NCBI RefSeq assembly: GCF_017591425.1
Contig: NW_024467119.1
Coordinates: 80,282,894 to 80,346,893 of the forward strand
Reading direction: 5' to 3'
From: Ochotona curzoniae
Lineage: Eukaryota > Chordata > Mammalia > Lagomorpha > Ochotonidae
Length of the DNA: 64,000 nucleotides
Of this stretch, positions 23,013 through 34,292 are shown one piece after another. The notes below the pieces were generated by a model, which was given only the letters and a program-made list of their open reading frames with translations, was not told the DNA's origin and did no database searches. Each line of letters opens with the position of its first letter. Position 1 is the stretch's first letter. The position numbers and the translations under genes are program-made.

Positions 23013-24480
23013 GTTATATATTTTTTGTAATAGGGATGTACTCCTATCTGAATCACATTGAATTGATTTGACAAATAGATGTCACAAGTTACATTGTGAA
23101 GTGCTCTTTGCCAGGTCTAGAGTTACAGTAATTTTTGAGAGAATATTACTGATTTCATGCTTCTTTTTGACTATTACATATTTAACTTATTCTCGTTTTT
23201 CTTCAAGAACTTTCCAGGTACAGCTTTGAGAAAGTTCTTCTGGGTCTCGTTAACACTCCTCAGAGAACTGCCATGTTTTGTGAACACCAGGAGACTGTTG
23301 GAGTCTGGGTCCCAGAGTCTGGCCAAAGGGTAGAGTCAGCACTTCTGAGCTGGTTCATCAAGCCACGAGCAATGCCTTGCACGACAGGAACAGTGCAGAT
23401 TGAGTTTTGTCTTGTCATCTCCATTGCCTGAAGCAAGCCACTTATTTTCTATTGTTTTTTGTTGGTACTTATTTTTCTCCTTCCTTTATCCTCAAATAAC
23501 TGATTCTATGGTGGGGGTTCAAAGAAAGCTCTGTTGGATTCTGTTTGGATGTTGTGACTTGTGACCTCACAGTGGCAAACACTTTGCATCTGTGTTGGTA
23601 GGAATCACCTTTTGTCTACATATGCCTGTGAAAAATTTCCTTCTGCAAAATATTTACCCTTTATGGTTATGTGTATGTTTTTCTTCTGCCTGTGATCAAA
23701 AGTCCTGGGTGTGTTTCATTGCCATTGACCAAGATCTCTGACATCCTACCTGGGGGTTCACTCTTCTGACCAGCCTTGACTTGGAGCAAGAAAATTCTAG
23801 AAGCAAGTAGGTGTTTGCTCTAAAAAGTATCCAGAGTTAACATTCTGATTAAAATGCATTGTTCTGCTTCCTGGAAGACTTCATGTGCTAGAATCGTGAT
23901 TTAGTCAGCAGTGGTATCACACTGATGTTCCTGGGGATTGATCTCTTTAACTCCAAAGAGCCCCTGTGCTTGAGACATTCTCAGTTTGTGAAAAATTAAG
24001 AGTTCCAGGACTCCCCTGAAAGTCAGCCTTGGAATGGAGACATCTGCTGATTGAAAGAGGGATAGGTCTCATCTATCAGATGGGGCCAAACTTAGTATTC
24101 CTACATTGGGCTACAAGTCAGGGCACTGAAAAAAATTTCTGTAAATCATTCACATTTCTCATCTCATTGATTCACCCTTGATTATTGGTAAAACATCCTT
24201 TTAGCACAGTTATATAAAAGTTGAGTATGTTCTACAGGAAAAGAATATAATTTATATCCCAAGGAAATGAAAGAATTTCTTGATATCCCTCTTCTAATCC
24301 TGCAGAATTTGTAAGATTCCAAGTTTTCTAAAATTATGTTTTTTTCTCCTGAATGGTTCCCTCATCTTTCAATTTACTCTGACTCTTTGATGTCTTTTTC
24401 TTCACATTTTAGGTCATATTGAAAAGATTCTTGTAATCAATCATATTCTGAATTCTTTAGCGAGCTCTGTTTGCTCAGCA
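22799..24480. other. Unassigned sequence with an AT microsatellite
   Basis: Apart from the AT run (22975-23008) no repeat family is recognised, although the upstream 22860-22970 could be a LINE remnant. No exon is supported. Confidence 0.4.
22975..23008. repeat. (AT)17 microsatellite
   Basis: Uninterrupted AT dinucleotide run of 34 bp. Confidence 0.98.
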
Positions 24481-24850
24481 TAATTTGAAGGCGAAGAGAA
24501 ACAGAGTAAAATTATTAGACACTGCCAATTTCCAAACCTGCTAACCTGGCCAAAGTAACTCAAGAAAATGTTTTTCAATATAAAATTTAATTTTTTCCTA
24601 TTGGTTAAAATTCTTTCCAAGAAATGTCAGACAAGGCAGCAGGGAAACATTTTTAGGCTTAACTAATTAATATTTCAGACAAATTGAGGCTATTACGACG
24701 GAGACCACTGTCTATTTAAACACTAAAGCAGAAACATAAATGTCAAATGGGTTATGTATGTCTACAATACAGGAAATACTTGCATTTAGTAATAAATCTA
24801 TTTCATTAGAACCAAGTTTGTAGTGTTTCTTGGCAAAGAATAAAGTTTTA
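24481..24850. other. Candidate conserved non-coding block
   Basis: AT-rich but not low-complexity or repeat-derived. It contains TTAACTAATTAATATTTCAG (paired homeodomain cores), an isolated CpG cluster ATTACGACGGAGACCACTG, an inverted CCAAT (CCTATTGGTTAAAA), and ATAAATGTCAAATGGG. This is the texture expected of a developmental enhancer, but conservation was not tested. Confidence 0.3.
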
Positions 24851-25119
24851 TCTGCTTATGAATTTATGGGTTAAGAAGGAGTGGAATTTTTTTTATTTTA
24901 TTGAATGTTTTAAAAATTATTTAGTTTTATTATTGGATTTTTTGGTCATAAGAGCTAAACTTGGGCTGTACACTGAGGACAACACTGACCAATCAAAGAG
25001 GAGATTTGAATCTGTGAGTTGTTCTAAACCCAACATCCAAATCATGTGTTTGTTTTTAAACTGTTTTAATCAGATCTAGGTTAGGTTCCTTCTGTTGATA
25101 TCAATCAACTTCTTTGTCT

Positions 25120-25420
25120 TAATTTTTCCTTTTTAATTAAAGAGGAGGGAGAGAAGGAGAGAGGAGGAGAAAAGAGAAAGCACTTATGTCTGTTGGTTTA
25201 TTCCCAAAATTGCAAAAGCCAGGACTGGGCTGGGGTAAAATCAGGGACTGGAGACCCGTTGAGTCACCTTGCGGGTCCTACAGACCCCACTGCTTTAGCC
25301 GTGGGCTGCTTCTTTGCAGTGTATGTATTAGGAAGAGGCTGAATCTGGGAAGCAGGGCTGATATCATAGTCCAAAGAACCATTCCTATATGGCATGCCGG
25401 CATCCTAAACAGCACCCATA
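25120..25420 (-). repeat. Diverged CSINE, antisense
   Basis: Purine-rich GGAGGGAGAGAAGGAGAGAG, then TGTCTGTTGGTTTATTCCCA, CCAGGACTGGGCTGGGG, and CTATATGGCATGCCGGCATC near the head. Confidence 0.7.
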
Positions 25421-25807
25421 CAACCTGCCCCTACTCTGTATATTTTAAAGACAGGACATATATATAATTAACTCCTTTTCTTCAAAATCAATTTGGGATC
25501 GGCATTTAGTGACTTGAATAAAGGTCTGTGGATTCTGAATGGCCAACAGCTTCTTCCATCCATCAATCTTCTTGATTGCTTGCCCAGCAGGGGCAAGTAC
25601 AGAGGTAGAACAAACTGGGAGGATGAAAGAGACCCATTAAAATGCAGACACCTCACATCTGATGAGGGCCAAGGGAATCTTGATATGTTTGTATTTTGGG
25701 ACAGCCTCCACAGGAAATTTACTTTTGAAATAATTTGGAGTTGAAATAAATAAGGCATTTTAGTAGCATTTCAATTTGTTTACTAAAATACATATGCACG
25801 TGCTAGT

Positions 25808-26302
25808 ATATATATATATATATATTGTATTTTTAAAAAAGTATTTAAATGGAACAAATTTCATGTGCTTCATTCACAGTTTTATGAATATTATGACACT
25901 GCGCTCTTTTGTCCTCCTCTGGCTCCTCCCGCCTTTCCTCCATCCTTTATTTCTCTTTCAATTTTTACGATTACATACTTGCAATTTATTTTATAATCAC
26001 AAGTTTAACCCTCCCCTAAATAAAGAATTCAGCAGTAGCAAGTCGAAAATCCAGCATTCCTCATGAGTAGAGAAGAGGGCTTTAAACAATGATCAAATCT
26101 CAAAAGTCAATTTCACTCATACAGATTACATTTTGTGTTCTCTGTATAATAGTTACTTCTAGGCAGGAAAACGTGATATATTGTCTTTTGGGGGTGGGCT
26201 TATTTTGATAAGCATAATGGTCTCCACTTATACCCACTTTCTAGTGAAATCCAAGATTTCATTTTTTTTATAACTACGTAGTATTTCAACATGGACATAG
26301 AT
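25808..26302 (-). mobile_element. L1 3'UTR, right-hand part, antisense
   Basis: The TA-rich run at 25806-25826 looks like the tail side. ATAACTACGTAGTATTTCAA (26270) matches the L1 antisense motif GGCTGCATAGTATTCCATGG. The same L1 resumes at 26663 after a SINE insertion. Confidence 0.6.
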
Positions 26303-26316
26303 ACAAAAATTTCTTT
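26303..26316. repeat. Target-site duplication, left copy
   Basis: ACAAAAATTTCTTT; its partner is ACAACAATTTCTTT at 26649-26662 (13 of 14 identical). They bracket the antisense CSINE between them. Confidence 0.85.
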
Positions 26317-26648
26317 TTTGAAGATGTATTTAGTTTTATTACTAGAAAGTCAGATATACAGAGAGAAGGAGAGACAGAGAGGAAGATCTTCTGTCTGCTG
26401 ATTCATTCCCTAAGTGTCCACAATGGTTGGAACTGCGCTTATCTGAAGCCAGGAGCCAGGAGCTTCTTCCGGGTCTCCCATGTGGGTGCAGGATCCCAAG
26501 GCTTCGGGCCATCCTTGACTGTTTTCCCAGGCCACAAACAGGGAGCTGTAAAAGAAGCAGGGCAGCCAGGATTAGAACCAGTGCCCATATGGCATCCTGG
26601 TACATGCAAGGCAAAGACTTTAACAGCTAGGCTGTGGCACCGGGCCCT
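26317..26648 (-). repeat. CSINE, antisense, inserted in L1
   Basis: Starts with the T-rich tail complement (TTTTGAAGATGTATTTAG) and contains AGGAAGATCTTCTGTCTGCTG and CCATATGGCATCCTGGTACA. It ends GCTGTGGCACCGGGCCCT. It splits an L1 3'UTR and is flanked by a 14-bp duplication with one mismatch. Confidence 0.95.
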
Positions 26649-26662
26649 ACAACAATTTCTTT

Positions 26663-26995
26663 ACCAGATTAATGATGGAATTTGAGCTCTTTCCATATCT
26701 TAGCTATTGTGAATTGAGTTGCGATAAACATGGGAGTACAAATAACTCTTCCATATGCTGATTGCATTTCCTATGACTGGGTCTTGCGGTAGGTGTGTTT
26801 TCACTTTTCTGAGGACTCTCTCTAATGTCCTCCGTAGTGATCCTGTTAGCTAACATTCCCACCAACAGTGCATTAGGATACTTTTCCATCATATCCTCGC
26901 CGGACTTCGTTAGTGTTTGATTTTGCACAATAGCCTTGCTAAGTGGATGTGATGACACCTCTGATGATTTTTTCATTGCATTTGATTATATTGCT
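26663..26995 (-). mobile_element. L1 3'UTR, continuation, antisense
   Basis: TTAGCTATTGTGAATTGAGT, GCGATAAACATGGGAGTACA and AACATTCCCACCAACAGTGC are hallmarks of antisense L1 3' sequence (CTATTGTGAATAATGCCGC, AATAAACAT, TCCCACCAACAGTG). A 90-codon minus frame inside it is a by-product. Confidence 0.85.
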
Positions 26996-27244
26996 TTGAA
27001 AGGCTACTGCTACTTGTTAGTAAGTATCAAAAGAAAGCTTGAAAGAGTTCATGAGAATGAACTCCTTGTGTTTGGTTTATTCGTGTGTGAGAAGAGACTA
27101 GATCTAGATGATTTACAAACTCCCTCTCAGTTACATGATTTAAGCAGTAGTTGCATTTACAAAAACAAAGTCGATCTAAGAGAATCTCCAAAGTAATATG
27201 GGGTTTAAAAGGCCCTTCTGCTCTTGGAGGAAGAAGGAAGAATC

Positions 27245-27575
27245 GAGGGGCAGGCAGGTGGGTGTAGCTGGTTGTTGCTGCTTTGGGCTCCTGTGTGCTG
27301 TATCTGATTGCCCAGTGTAAGTCTCGGCTACTTCACATTTCTGATTCAGATTCCTGCTAATGATTCAGGAAGGCAGTGGATGGTGTTCCTGGCCCAACTA
27401 CTCGGGTCCCTGTCCCCCGTGGGAGAGACTCATATGCAGCTCTGGGGTCCTGGCTTTGGCCTCGTCCAGACCTGGCTATTGGTGGCATTTGGGAAGTGAA
27501 CCAGTGGGTAGAGGTTCTCCCCACCTCCCCCTTTGCCTTTGTGTGTCAAATAAACAGATGAATCTTTAAAAACAA
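27245..27575 (+). repeat. Old CSINE, sense, alternative subfamily
   Basis: GCAGGTGGGTGTAGCTGGTT, GATTCAGATTCCTGCTAATG, TTGGGAAGTGAACCAGTGGG, CCTTTGTGTGTCAAATAAAC and AGATGAATCTTTAAAAAC. The body and tail order is SINE-like, but the middle differs from the younger copies. Confidence 0.75.
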
Positions 27576-28904
27576 AGAAAAGGAATATAAACATTAAGCT
27601 AAGGGGTAGATGAAAGGAATTAAATATGTGCATCATTGCTAAAAAAAAAAAGAATTAGTCTAGTCTTCATAGACTTAAATGTATTTGAATATTCCATTGT
27701 AAGAATAAAATATGACTATAAGACTTAGAGTTTCCATGGCCCCAAACAGAGTGGGCTGCAGATTTCCACATCTCTCTTTTCTAGGCCAGTCATGGTGTTA
27801 GAATGTTAATTGCAATGACAACCTTGTGTGTGTGTGTGCAAATCCACTGCAGTTAATAGAGATGTGGTCTCTTTCAACCAGTAAGTTTAAAGTGTGATGC
27901 CAAGAGAAAGAGATGTGATTTGTTAGGACTCCAGGGTAAACCATCAGAATGGTAATGGCACTCCATGAAAGAGATCCTGCCAGTCCAGAAATCCTGAAAT
28001 AATGGAGTGAATTCCCAGATTGCTCCATCCTGCATCCCCACACCCTTCCGCATCATTCATCAGAAGAGAGAACCAAGTTCTAACCAAAGACTATGGTTTG
28101 TATTAACAGGAAGAATCCTGATTTTTTTCCATGTCTAATTTCTATGATTGTGCAAATCTAAATTGAAAGCATTGGGAACATTCAAAATGTTCGCCATGTA
28201 TTTTTAAGCTGCAGTATTAGCTCAATATAGTACATTATGTACAGGGAAAGAAAAAGAATAGCTTAACACCAGCTTTATTAAATTAACTAAGTGGAGAATT
28301 GGCCACCAGGTCAGGTTTCAAGTTTTTGTCTTAAATATTAATATTCTAAAAAAGAAAATGAATTCTTGGAGAGTGTAAGGAAATAAATGATTCTTCAAGT
28401 ACATGCATATTTTAGGGCTAAAATCATAGACAACTAGTCCTTTACAACATGAGAATAATTTTACATGTGTCTACTTAGTGAAATATGCTTTTTGGAAGCA
28501 ATTTTGTTTCTTTTCCAGTTCCTTATAATGTAAAATTTATCCTCAAATTGATCTCTCCCCCTCTGTCTCTCCCTCTCTCTTTTAGTCATAAACTATTTCC
28601 TCCTTTTTCTTATCTGGACCTGTTTAGTCCAAGTATCTATTTTGTATTCAAAAGTCCCTATATTTTCTATGGGACAGCACAAAATGCAATTCACTGAGTT
28701 TGTAAGAACAGCAGGAAATTAGAATGTTGGCAAGTAAATGAACTGTGCTTCTATGAAAGTGGTCATTCACAGCGAGTAATGGTGCGCATGCTAATGTTTC
28801 TACTGTAAATAATTTAAAGATTTTTGTTTGGGAAGCACCTTCAAAGCTAAAGATAGGCAACGAGAAGAAATTGCTCTTGAATTTGTCTAGCCTTAGTATC
28901 CTTT
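27576..28904. other. Unassigned AT-rich sequence
   Basis: Contains a short GT run at 27826-27838 and a pyrimidine-rich segment at 28551-28585. No recognised repeat or exon. Confidence 0.4.
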
Positions 28905-29287
28905 TTAAAAACTTATTTTTACATGAAAGGCAGGTGTACAGAAGAGAGAGAGAAATAGAGAAATACATATATAGAGAGAGAGAGAGAAGAAGAAGCAAGA
29001 GGAAGAGGAGGAGGAGGAAGAGAGAAAGAACTTTCATCTACTGGTTCACTCCCTAAATGGCTGCCACGGTTGGAGTTAGGTCCATCTGCAGCCAGGAGGC
29101 TGTAGCTTCCTCTGGCTCTCCCCTGTGGGTGCAGCCCCCAAGCTGCACTTGGGCCATTCTTTATTCTTCCCCAGGTGGTAAATGGGAACTGGATTGCAAG
29201 TGGAATGGCTGGAACACCAGCCAGTGCCCATGTGGGATGCTCGCACTGCAGGCAGAGGCTTAGTTGTTACGCCATGGTGTTGGCCCC
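28905..29287 (-). repeat. CSINE, antisense, with expanded GA-rich tract
   Basis: Starts TTTTAAAAACTTATTTTTAC. The purine tract at 28942-29030 is expanded to about 90 bp of GA, GGA and GAA units. It then has TTTCATCTACTGGTTCACTC and ends GCCATGGTGTTGGCCCCCAT. Confidence 0.9.
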
Positions 29288-30274
29288 CATGTCTGATGTT
29301 TTGACAGGAATACGTACAAATGGTTTTTGATTCATTCAAAGTAAGGCATTTTCCTCATCCTATGGTAGAGCAAGTATATCTTCTATAGAGAATGGACAAA
29401 GACAAATGTCAAAAACATGCATATGCACACATATATACGTACCTGATGGTACTTGAAAATGCCATTGAATGTGAAATTGAAAATATGGTTTATTTTGGTG
29501 CAAATTTTTAGGCTGGGACATGGTATATTATGCAAAATACAATGCATGGATGTCAATTTTCTTTTCAAACAAATGTGCTTTTCAGTTTCATTTATACACA
29601 GAGGTTTTGAGGATATATTAGTGTATGAGTGAAACAGTCTGGAAAATCTAACTTGGATTTGGGAATGGGGGGATCAAAACCACAAATTTTGTATATCTGC
29701 AATAATCCAAAATCAGCCTGATCTTGGTCATTTTTATTTCACTGAACCAATTTCAATGCCTTGGCAGGTTCAAAGATATTTTATTTTTGCTGGAAAATAG
29801 GAGGTTGGGCAGTAATCTTGAGTGCCAGAGACAGAAAAGACAGATGATACTGAGTGTGCTCTTGAAAGCCTTCCAGTGTGGGTCCTCCAGCTTTGCTGTG
29901 CTGGCTTGGAGTTTGGATTACCTAACCAGGCCCCTATTGCTTTTGTAAAATGAGGTCATCTTTCATCAGAATAAGAAATCAGGCATCTGTTTTGTGAAGC
30001 TCACACCAGTTTGGGGTCTTGGTGCTTCACCATTTATGGCTTACTGCCACTGTCGCTGTCTGTGAATAACTGTGGCTCAGAAATCTTACAATGGATACCA
30101 GGAGGAAGCATTCATGGTCCGTTCTCTCAGGTGGGTTAGGATACCATCAAGTGAGATATCAAAACTGGCTTTTGGCCCAAGAAAGCTTAAGGCCCAGATG
30201 TCTCAGTGGCAAATTCTTGAAGGAAGAAATGCCAGATTCACACCAGGTTTTTCAGAAGATAGAAACAGAGGAAC
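29288..30274. other. Unassigned sequence
   Basis: No recognised repeat to about 30060. From there to 30274 the sequence may belong to the L1 ORF2 remnant on its right, but I cannot align it with confidence. Confidence 0.4.
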
Positions 30275-30535
30275 CATGTCACCATATGCCTTCTGCTGAT
30301 GCCAAAGCCTGTCAAAGATGCTATCAACAAGAAAAAGGAATACTGCAGGCCAATGTTCCTGCAAGGATACCAAATCCTTAGTCAGACAGCAGCAAATTAA
30401 ATCTAACACCCTGTTTACAAGAATGTTACATAACAATAAAATGGATGTTATCCCAGAAAGCCAAAAGTGATTTAGATTTGAGAGCCAATCAAATTCAGTA
30501 TATTAACAAAATGAAATTGGAAAATTATCTTCTTA
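30275..30535 (+). mobile_element. L1 ORF2 fragment, RT region, decayed
   Basis: CTGATGCCAAAGCCTGTCAA, then AATACTGCAGGCCAATGTTC and GTATATTAACAAAATGAAAT match L1 ORF2 around the LIPKP, YRPIS and INKMK coding motifs of the reverse-transcriptase domain. Several in-frame stops make it non-functional. It is the only LINE coding fragment in the window that I recognise. Confidence 0.7.
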
Positions 30536-31154
30536 ATAGGCACGAAATTGTTCCCCGTAGCTTTTCTTTACATACATGTGATTGTGTTTTCCATCTTCCC
30601 CCTTGGATAACTTTCCACAGACAAGGTTGATAGTGTGTTTTACAATTTTAAGATTAGTTGCCCAGAAAGATTAATGTATTTTCGAACAGATCATGTAAAA
30701 TTTGCAAAACACCTTAGATTTCAGGCATGAGACTGGACTTTGGCTGTGATTTGGGTGACTCGCATCTCTCTGGGTGCCTTGCTGCACGCAGTTTCCCTCT
30801 GTCATTGCATCCTCATTCAATCTGTGGGACAGGAGCTTCCCCAGCACTCATCCAAAGTAAGGTGCTGGGATTTTGTGGGCTTTTAGATGTGGTTGATATC
30901 AACCTAACAAGGACTGCGAGTAGCATCCAAACCAGGGATTGGGGTTGAACGGAGAGCATCTTTATCTATTGATCTGTCTGTCTACCCATCCATGCCAGCC
31001 CACATGAATGCAGTGACTGTCTCAGGAGTGACTCAGTTCAGGGCACAAAACAGATGGAGCTGCTGCTCTTGTAGAATATGTAGTGTGGATACTCACAGTG
31101 ACAACAGCACGTCTTTCCCTATGAATTAGAAACCCAGTGCTAGTCTGATGCTGG
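30536..31154. other. Unassigned sequence
   Basis: No recognised repeat or exon. The 73-codon frame at 30727-30948 has no signature. 30960-30995 has a degenerate ATCTATTGATCTGTCTGTCT tetramer-like run. Confidence 0.4.
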
Positions 31155-31439
31155 TTCTTGGAGAGAGAGAGAGAGGACTTCCGTCTGCTGCTGGTTCACT
31201 CCCCAAGTGGCCACAACAGCCAGAGCTGAGCTGATCTGCAGCTAGGAGCCAGGAGCTTCTTCTGGGTCTCTTATCTGGGTGCAAGAGCCTAAAAGACTTG
31301 AGCCACCTTTTATTGCTTTTCCAGGGCCTTGGCAGGAAGCTGGATGAGAAATGGGATAGTGGGTACATGAACCCATGCTCATGTTGGATGCCAGGGCCAC
31401 AGGCTAAGGATTAGCCTGCTCTACCATCACACTGGCCCC
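31155..31439 (-). repeat. CSINE, antisense, tail-less
   Basis: Enters at the GA run (31159-31173), with GACTTCCGTCTGCTGCTGG, GAGCCAGGAGCTTCTTCTGG and the 5' end ACCATCACACTGGCCCC. The tail segment is missing, so the 3' end was lost or deleted. Confidence 0.9.
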
Positions 31440-31924
31440 AAGCATTCAGCTTTTATTTCAAAGCAGTTAGTATAATAACCCTAAGGATTTTACTGATGGT
31501 TCCACTTCCCCTGTATTTCTTGTTAAACAAAGACCAAACTGCAAATGAACTACCCAGTCTTTGTGAGTAGGTGGTAAATAAGTAACTGAGGACCAAGGAG
31601 GCATGCCACCTTCATTTTGCCAAGTCAACTATTCCAGCTATTTTTTTATACTATTCTTTAAATGCAACATAATTTTTGATTCATGGATGAACCAAAGCAA
31701 CTTAAGTCAATGTAATTTGAAATTATTCATTGAAAGGTGGGCAAGAGATCAGTACTTTCTGAGATTTTGGTATCATTTAATCTTCTAGCAATATTTTTAG
31801 GATTTTTTTTCTGCACCGCAGATCAATAAAATGATGATGATTTGCCAATGATCAGGTATCTGGATTATGGGCAAGCCTCAGACTGTCATCCAGGTTTACA
31901 GCATGATGTCACTGACTGCACATT
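31440..31924. other. Unassigned AT-rich sequence
   Basis: No recognised repeat or exon. Confidence 0.4.
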
Positions 31925-32215
31925 GGTGCCTTCCCTAGATTCCTGCGTTAAAGCCTTGATCCCCAGTGGAAGACATTAGTAGGTTGGGCTGGGGAAGTCT
32001 TCATGAGGTGATGAATTCAGGCAGAATAATGAGGCTGGGATCCCATTATGACCTTAGTGGTCTTATGATAAGATGAGATCAGAGAGCTTTCTCCCAAGCA
32101 AACATGTGAGGATCCAGCAAGAAGACAGACATTGGTGAGAAAGCTCTCCCCATGGGCAGGAATACCTGCCTTCCTGGCTCTCTGGACTGGAAGGAGGAGA
32201 AACACACTTGTCCAG
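31925..32215 (+). mobile_element. MaLR LTR, MLT1-like
   Basis: TAAAGCCTTGATCCCCAGTG, TCTTCATGAGGTGATGAATT, GTGGTCTTATGATAAGATGA, AACATGTGAGGATCCAGCAA and GAAGACAGACATTGGTGAG follow the MLT1 order (CTAACCCCCAGT, GAGGTAATC, CTTATAAGAAGA, CCATGTGAAGACAC, GAAGACGGCC). A non-coding fossil LTR. Confidence 0.65.
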
Positions 32216-32955
32216 CTTCAGGCATGCAGGCTGCAGCCTGTTGTTACAGCAGCTCGAGCAGACAGATGACTTGTTCTGGAGTTGCAAGCCTGGTGCGTGT
32301 AGGGATTTTCTTTCCACTTTGAAGATGATCTGAAACAAGAAAAAGAGGAAACTACTTGGTCATCATGTTTTGGAAAAATAATTTTAATGGAGTTTGTGAG
32401 TACTGCAAAAACATTATAACAAGTGAATACTTCAATTCAGAACAGAAGAGCCAAGAACCCAAAGCTGTGCCCAAGGCCCCTTGCCCTACGACTGGAAGAG
32501 GATTAAAGCTTGTTCATGGCATAGAAACCCTCCAGTCTGCATAAGCCAGAAAGCCAAGGAAATATTGTGCAAAGAACCTGTCTTTCTCTCTTGTCAGTGC
32601 AATTTCTATAGCTCAAGAGGCGAGGCTGTTTCCCCACATCATTGTGGATATCACTTGTAGCAACTAGCAGCATTTCCTGAGGCAGACTTACATAGCCTTA
32701 TCTGAAACAGACTGTTTCTTCAGGCCAAATGGAAGAGTTTAGTATCCCATTTAGCATCCCTTGCTCCTTCTCCTCTGTCTTGATAAGATTCTCAAAGTCG
32801 GAAGATATTATGGCAACACCTGGATTCTTGTTTAATCTTTTTGGACTTTGTAAACATTTGTTAAGTCCATTTAATTAGAGCTATGCTATGGTTGGGAGGT
32901 CTGCCTCAAAAGTTCCAAAGATAACCTCCAAAATCATATGTTGATGGTTTTGGGA
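32216..32955. other. Unassigned sequence
   Basis: The first about 120 bp may be the 3' tail of the LTR on its left. No exon or other repeat is recognised. The 91-codon minus frame (32063-32338) overlaps the LTR and is not a gene. Confidence 0.4.
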
Positions 32956-32970
32956 GGGAAACTCTTTTTT
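32956..32970. repeat. Target-site duplication, left copy
   Basis: GGGAAACTCTTTTTT; its partner GGGAAACCCTTTTTT lies at 33307-33321 (14 of 15 identical). Confidence 0.85.
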
Positions 32971-33306
32971 AAAAAAAGATTTACTTTTATTTTTTTTTTT
33001 TTGGAAAGGCAGATATACAGAGAGGAGGAGAGGCAGAGGGGAAGATCTTCTGTCCGCTGATTCACTCCCCAAATGAGCGCAATGGCTGATGCTAAGCCGG
33101 TCCGAACCCAGGAGCCAGGAGCTCTTCTGGGTCTCCCACACAGGTGCAGGATCCCAAGGCTTTGGGCTGTCCTCAGCTGCTTTCCCTCGCCACAAACAAG
33201 GATCTGGGTGGGAAGTAGAGCCAATAAGATTAGAACGGGTGCCCCTAATGGGATCCTGGCACATTCAAGGCGAGGACTTTAGCTGCTATGCTATTGCGCT
33301 GGGCCC
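32971..33306 (-). repeat. Young CSINE, antisense
   Basis: Starts AAAAAAAGATTTACTTTTAT, keeps CpG sites (CTGTCCGCTGATTCACTCCC, GGTCCGAACCCAGGAGCCAG), and ends GCTATTGCGCTGGGCCC. CpG retention and the 15-bp flanking duplication point to a fairly recent insertion. Confidence 0.95.
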
Positions 33307-33321
33307 GGGAAACCCTTTTTT

Positions 33322-33509
33322 CTTTTTTTTTTAAAAAAAAGATTTATTTATTTGTTTATTATTGGAAAGGCAAATTTGAAGTGAAAGACAGAAAGATCTT
33401 TCATCTGCTTTATTGGTTTATTCCCCAGGCAGTTGCAATGGCCAGAGCTGAACTGATCTGGAGCCAGGAACCAGGAGCTTCTTCTGGGTCTCCCACATGG
33501 GTACAGGGT
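33322..33509 (-). repeat. CSINE, antisense, 5'-truncated
   Basis: Starts directly after the right target-site copy of the previous SINE with TTAAAAAAAAGATTTATTTA. It runs through TTCTTCTGGGTCTCCCACAT and stops near GGTACAGGG. The head half is absent, and MLT1-like sequence follows at once. Confidence 0.9.
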
Positions 33510-33511
33510 GG

Positions 33512-33805
33512 AGGCAACCTTTGTGGGGTAATGAGGCTTAGCTGAGGTGAGGATGGTGGGGTTCCCATGGTGAAGTTATAAGAAGAGGGTGTCGGGCCCA
33601 CTTCTGTGTTCCGTCCTGCTGGGTGGTGTCCTCCACTCTGTTCTTACAGTACAGGAAGCCTCCCGCCAAGTGCTGGTTCCATGCACTTGAACTTTCCAAT
33701 CCCCAGAATTAGGAATTCAACCTTTACAAGAAGTTAAATCCCTCTTCCTGAGAAATTACCCAGCATCAAGTACTTTGTAGTAACAGCAGAAGGTGGAGTT
33801 GACAT
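33512..33805 (+). mobile_element. MaLR LTR, MLT1-like, second copy
   Basis: GGGTAATGAGGCTTAGCTGA, AAGTTATAAGAAGAGGGTGT, CTTTCCAATCCCCAGAATTA, GAGAAATTACCCAGCATCAA and TTTGTAGTAACAGCAGAAG correspond to the MLT1 order (GGTAATGGGGTTAG, TTATAAGAAGAG, CCTCCAGAACTGTGAG, CACCCAGTC, TTTGTTATAGCAGC). Confidence 0.7.
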
Positions 33806-34009
33806 TCACTCTCTTTCCCTTCCGAGGCACCAGTTCTGTTGTCTGGGCATTTGTTCCCCATGGTTGGTTACACCTGATGCCACTTGCTGTGCAGTAGAGG
33901 TTGCTCCCGGAGTCCCGAGCACCAAAAGCCATGGGAGTAGCCTGATTGTGAGGTTAGGATTATTATTAGTTACGACTCTGCAGATTTCACTGTTTCAGAA
34001 TATGCTTTA

Positions 34010-34292
34010 AACATGAAAGGCATAAGAAGAGAGAGAGGGAGCAAGATCTTCCAACCACTGGTTCACTCCCCAAATGGTCCCAATGGCAGAGTTTGGGCTT
34101 TCTTAAAGCCGGGAGCCAGGAGCTTCATTTGAGTTTGCCGTGGGATTATCAGGGGCCTCAAATACGTGGGTCATCTTCCACTGTTTTCCTAGGCACATTA
34201 GCGGGTGTTGGATGGAAAGTGGAACAAACCAGTGCTCTTGTGGGATGGTGGCACTACAGGAGGTGGTTTAAGCCACGACAGCATTGGCTCCA
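34010..34292 (-). repeat. CSINE, antisense, tail-less
   Basis: Enters at ACATGAAAGGCATAAGAAGA, with AGCAAGATCTTCCAACCACT and GGGAGCCAGGAGCTTCATTT. It ends GCCACGACAGCATTGGCTCC. Confidence 0.85.

Noticed and set aside
30072..30381. Overlapping frames of 75 and 96 codons, first taken for a possible gene
   Set aside because: The right part matches L1 ORF2 in a different frame with stops. The left part has no signature.
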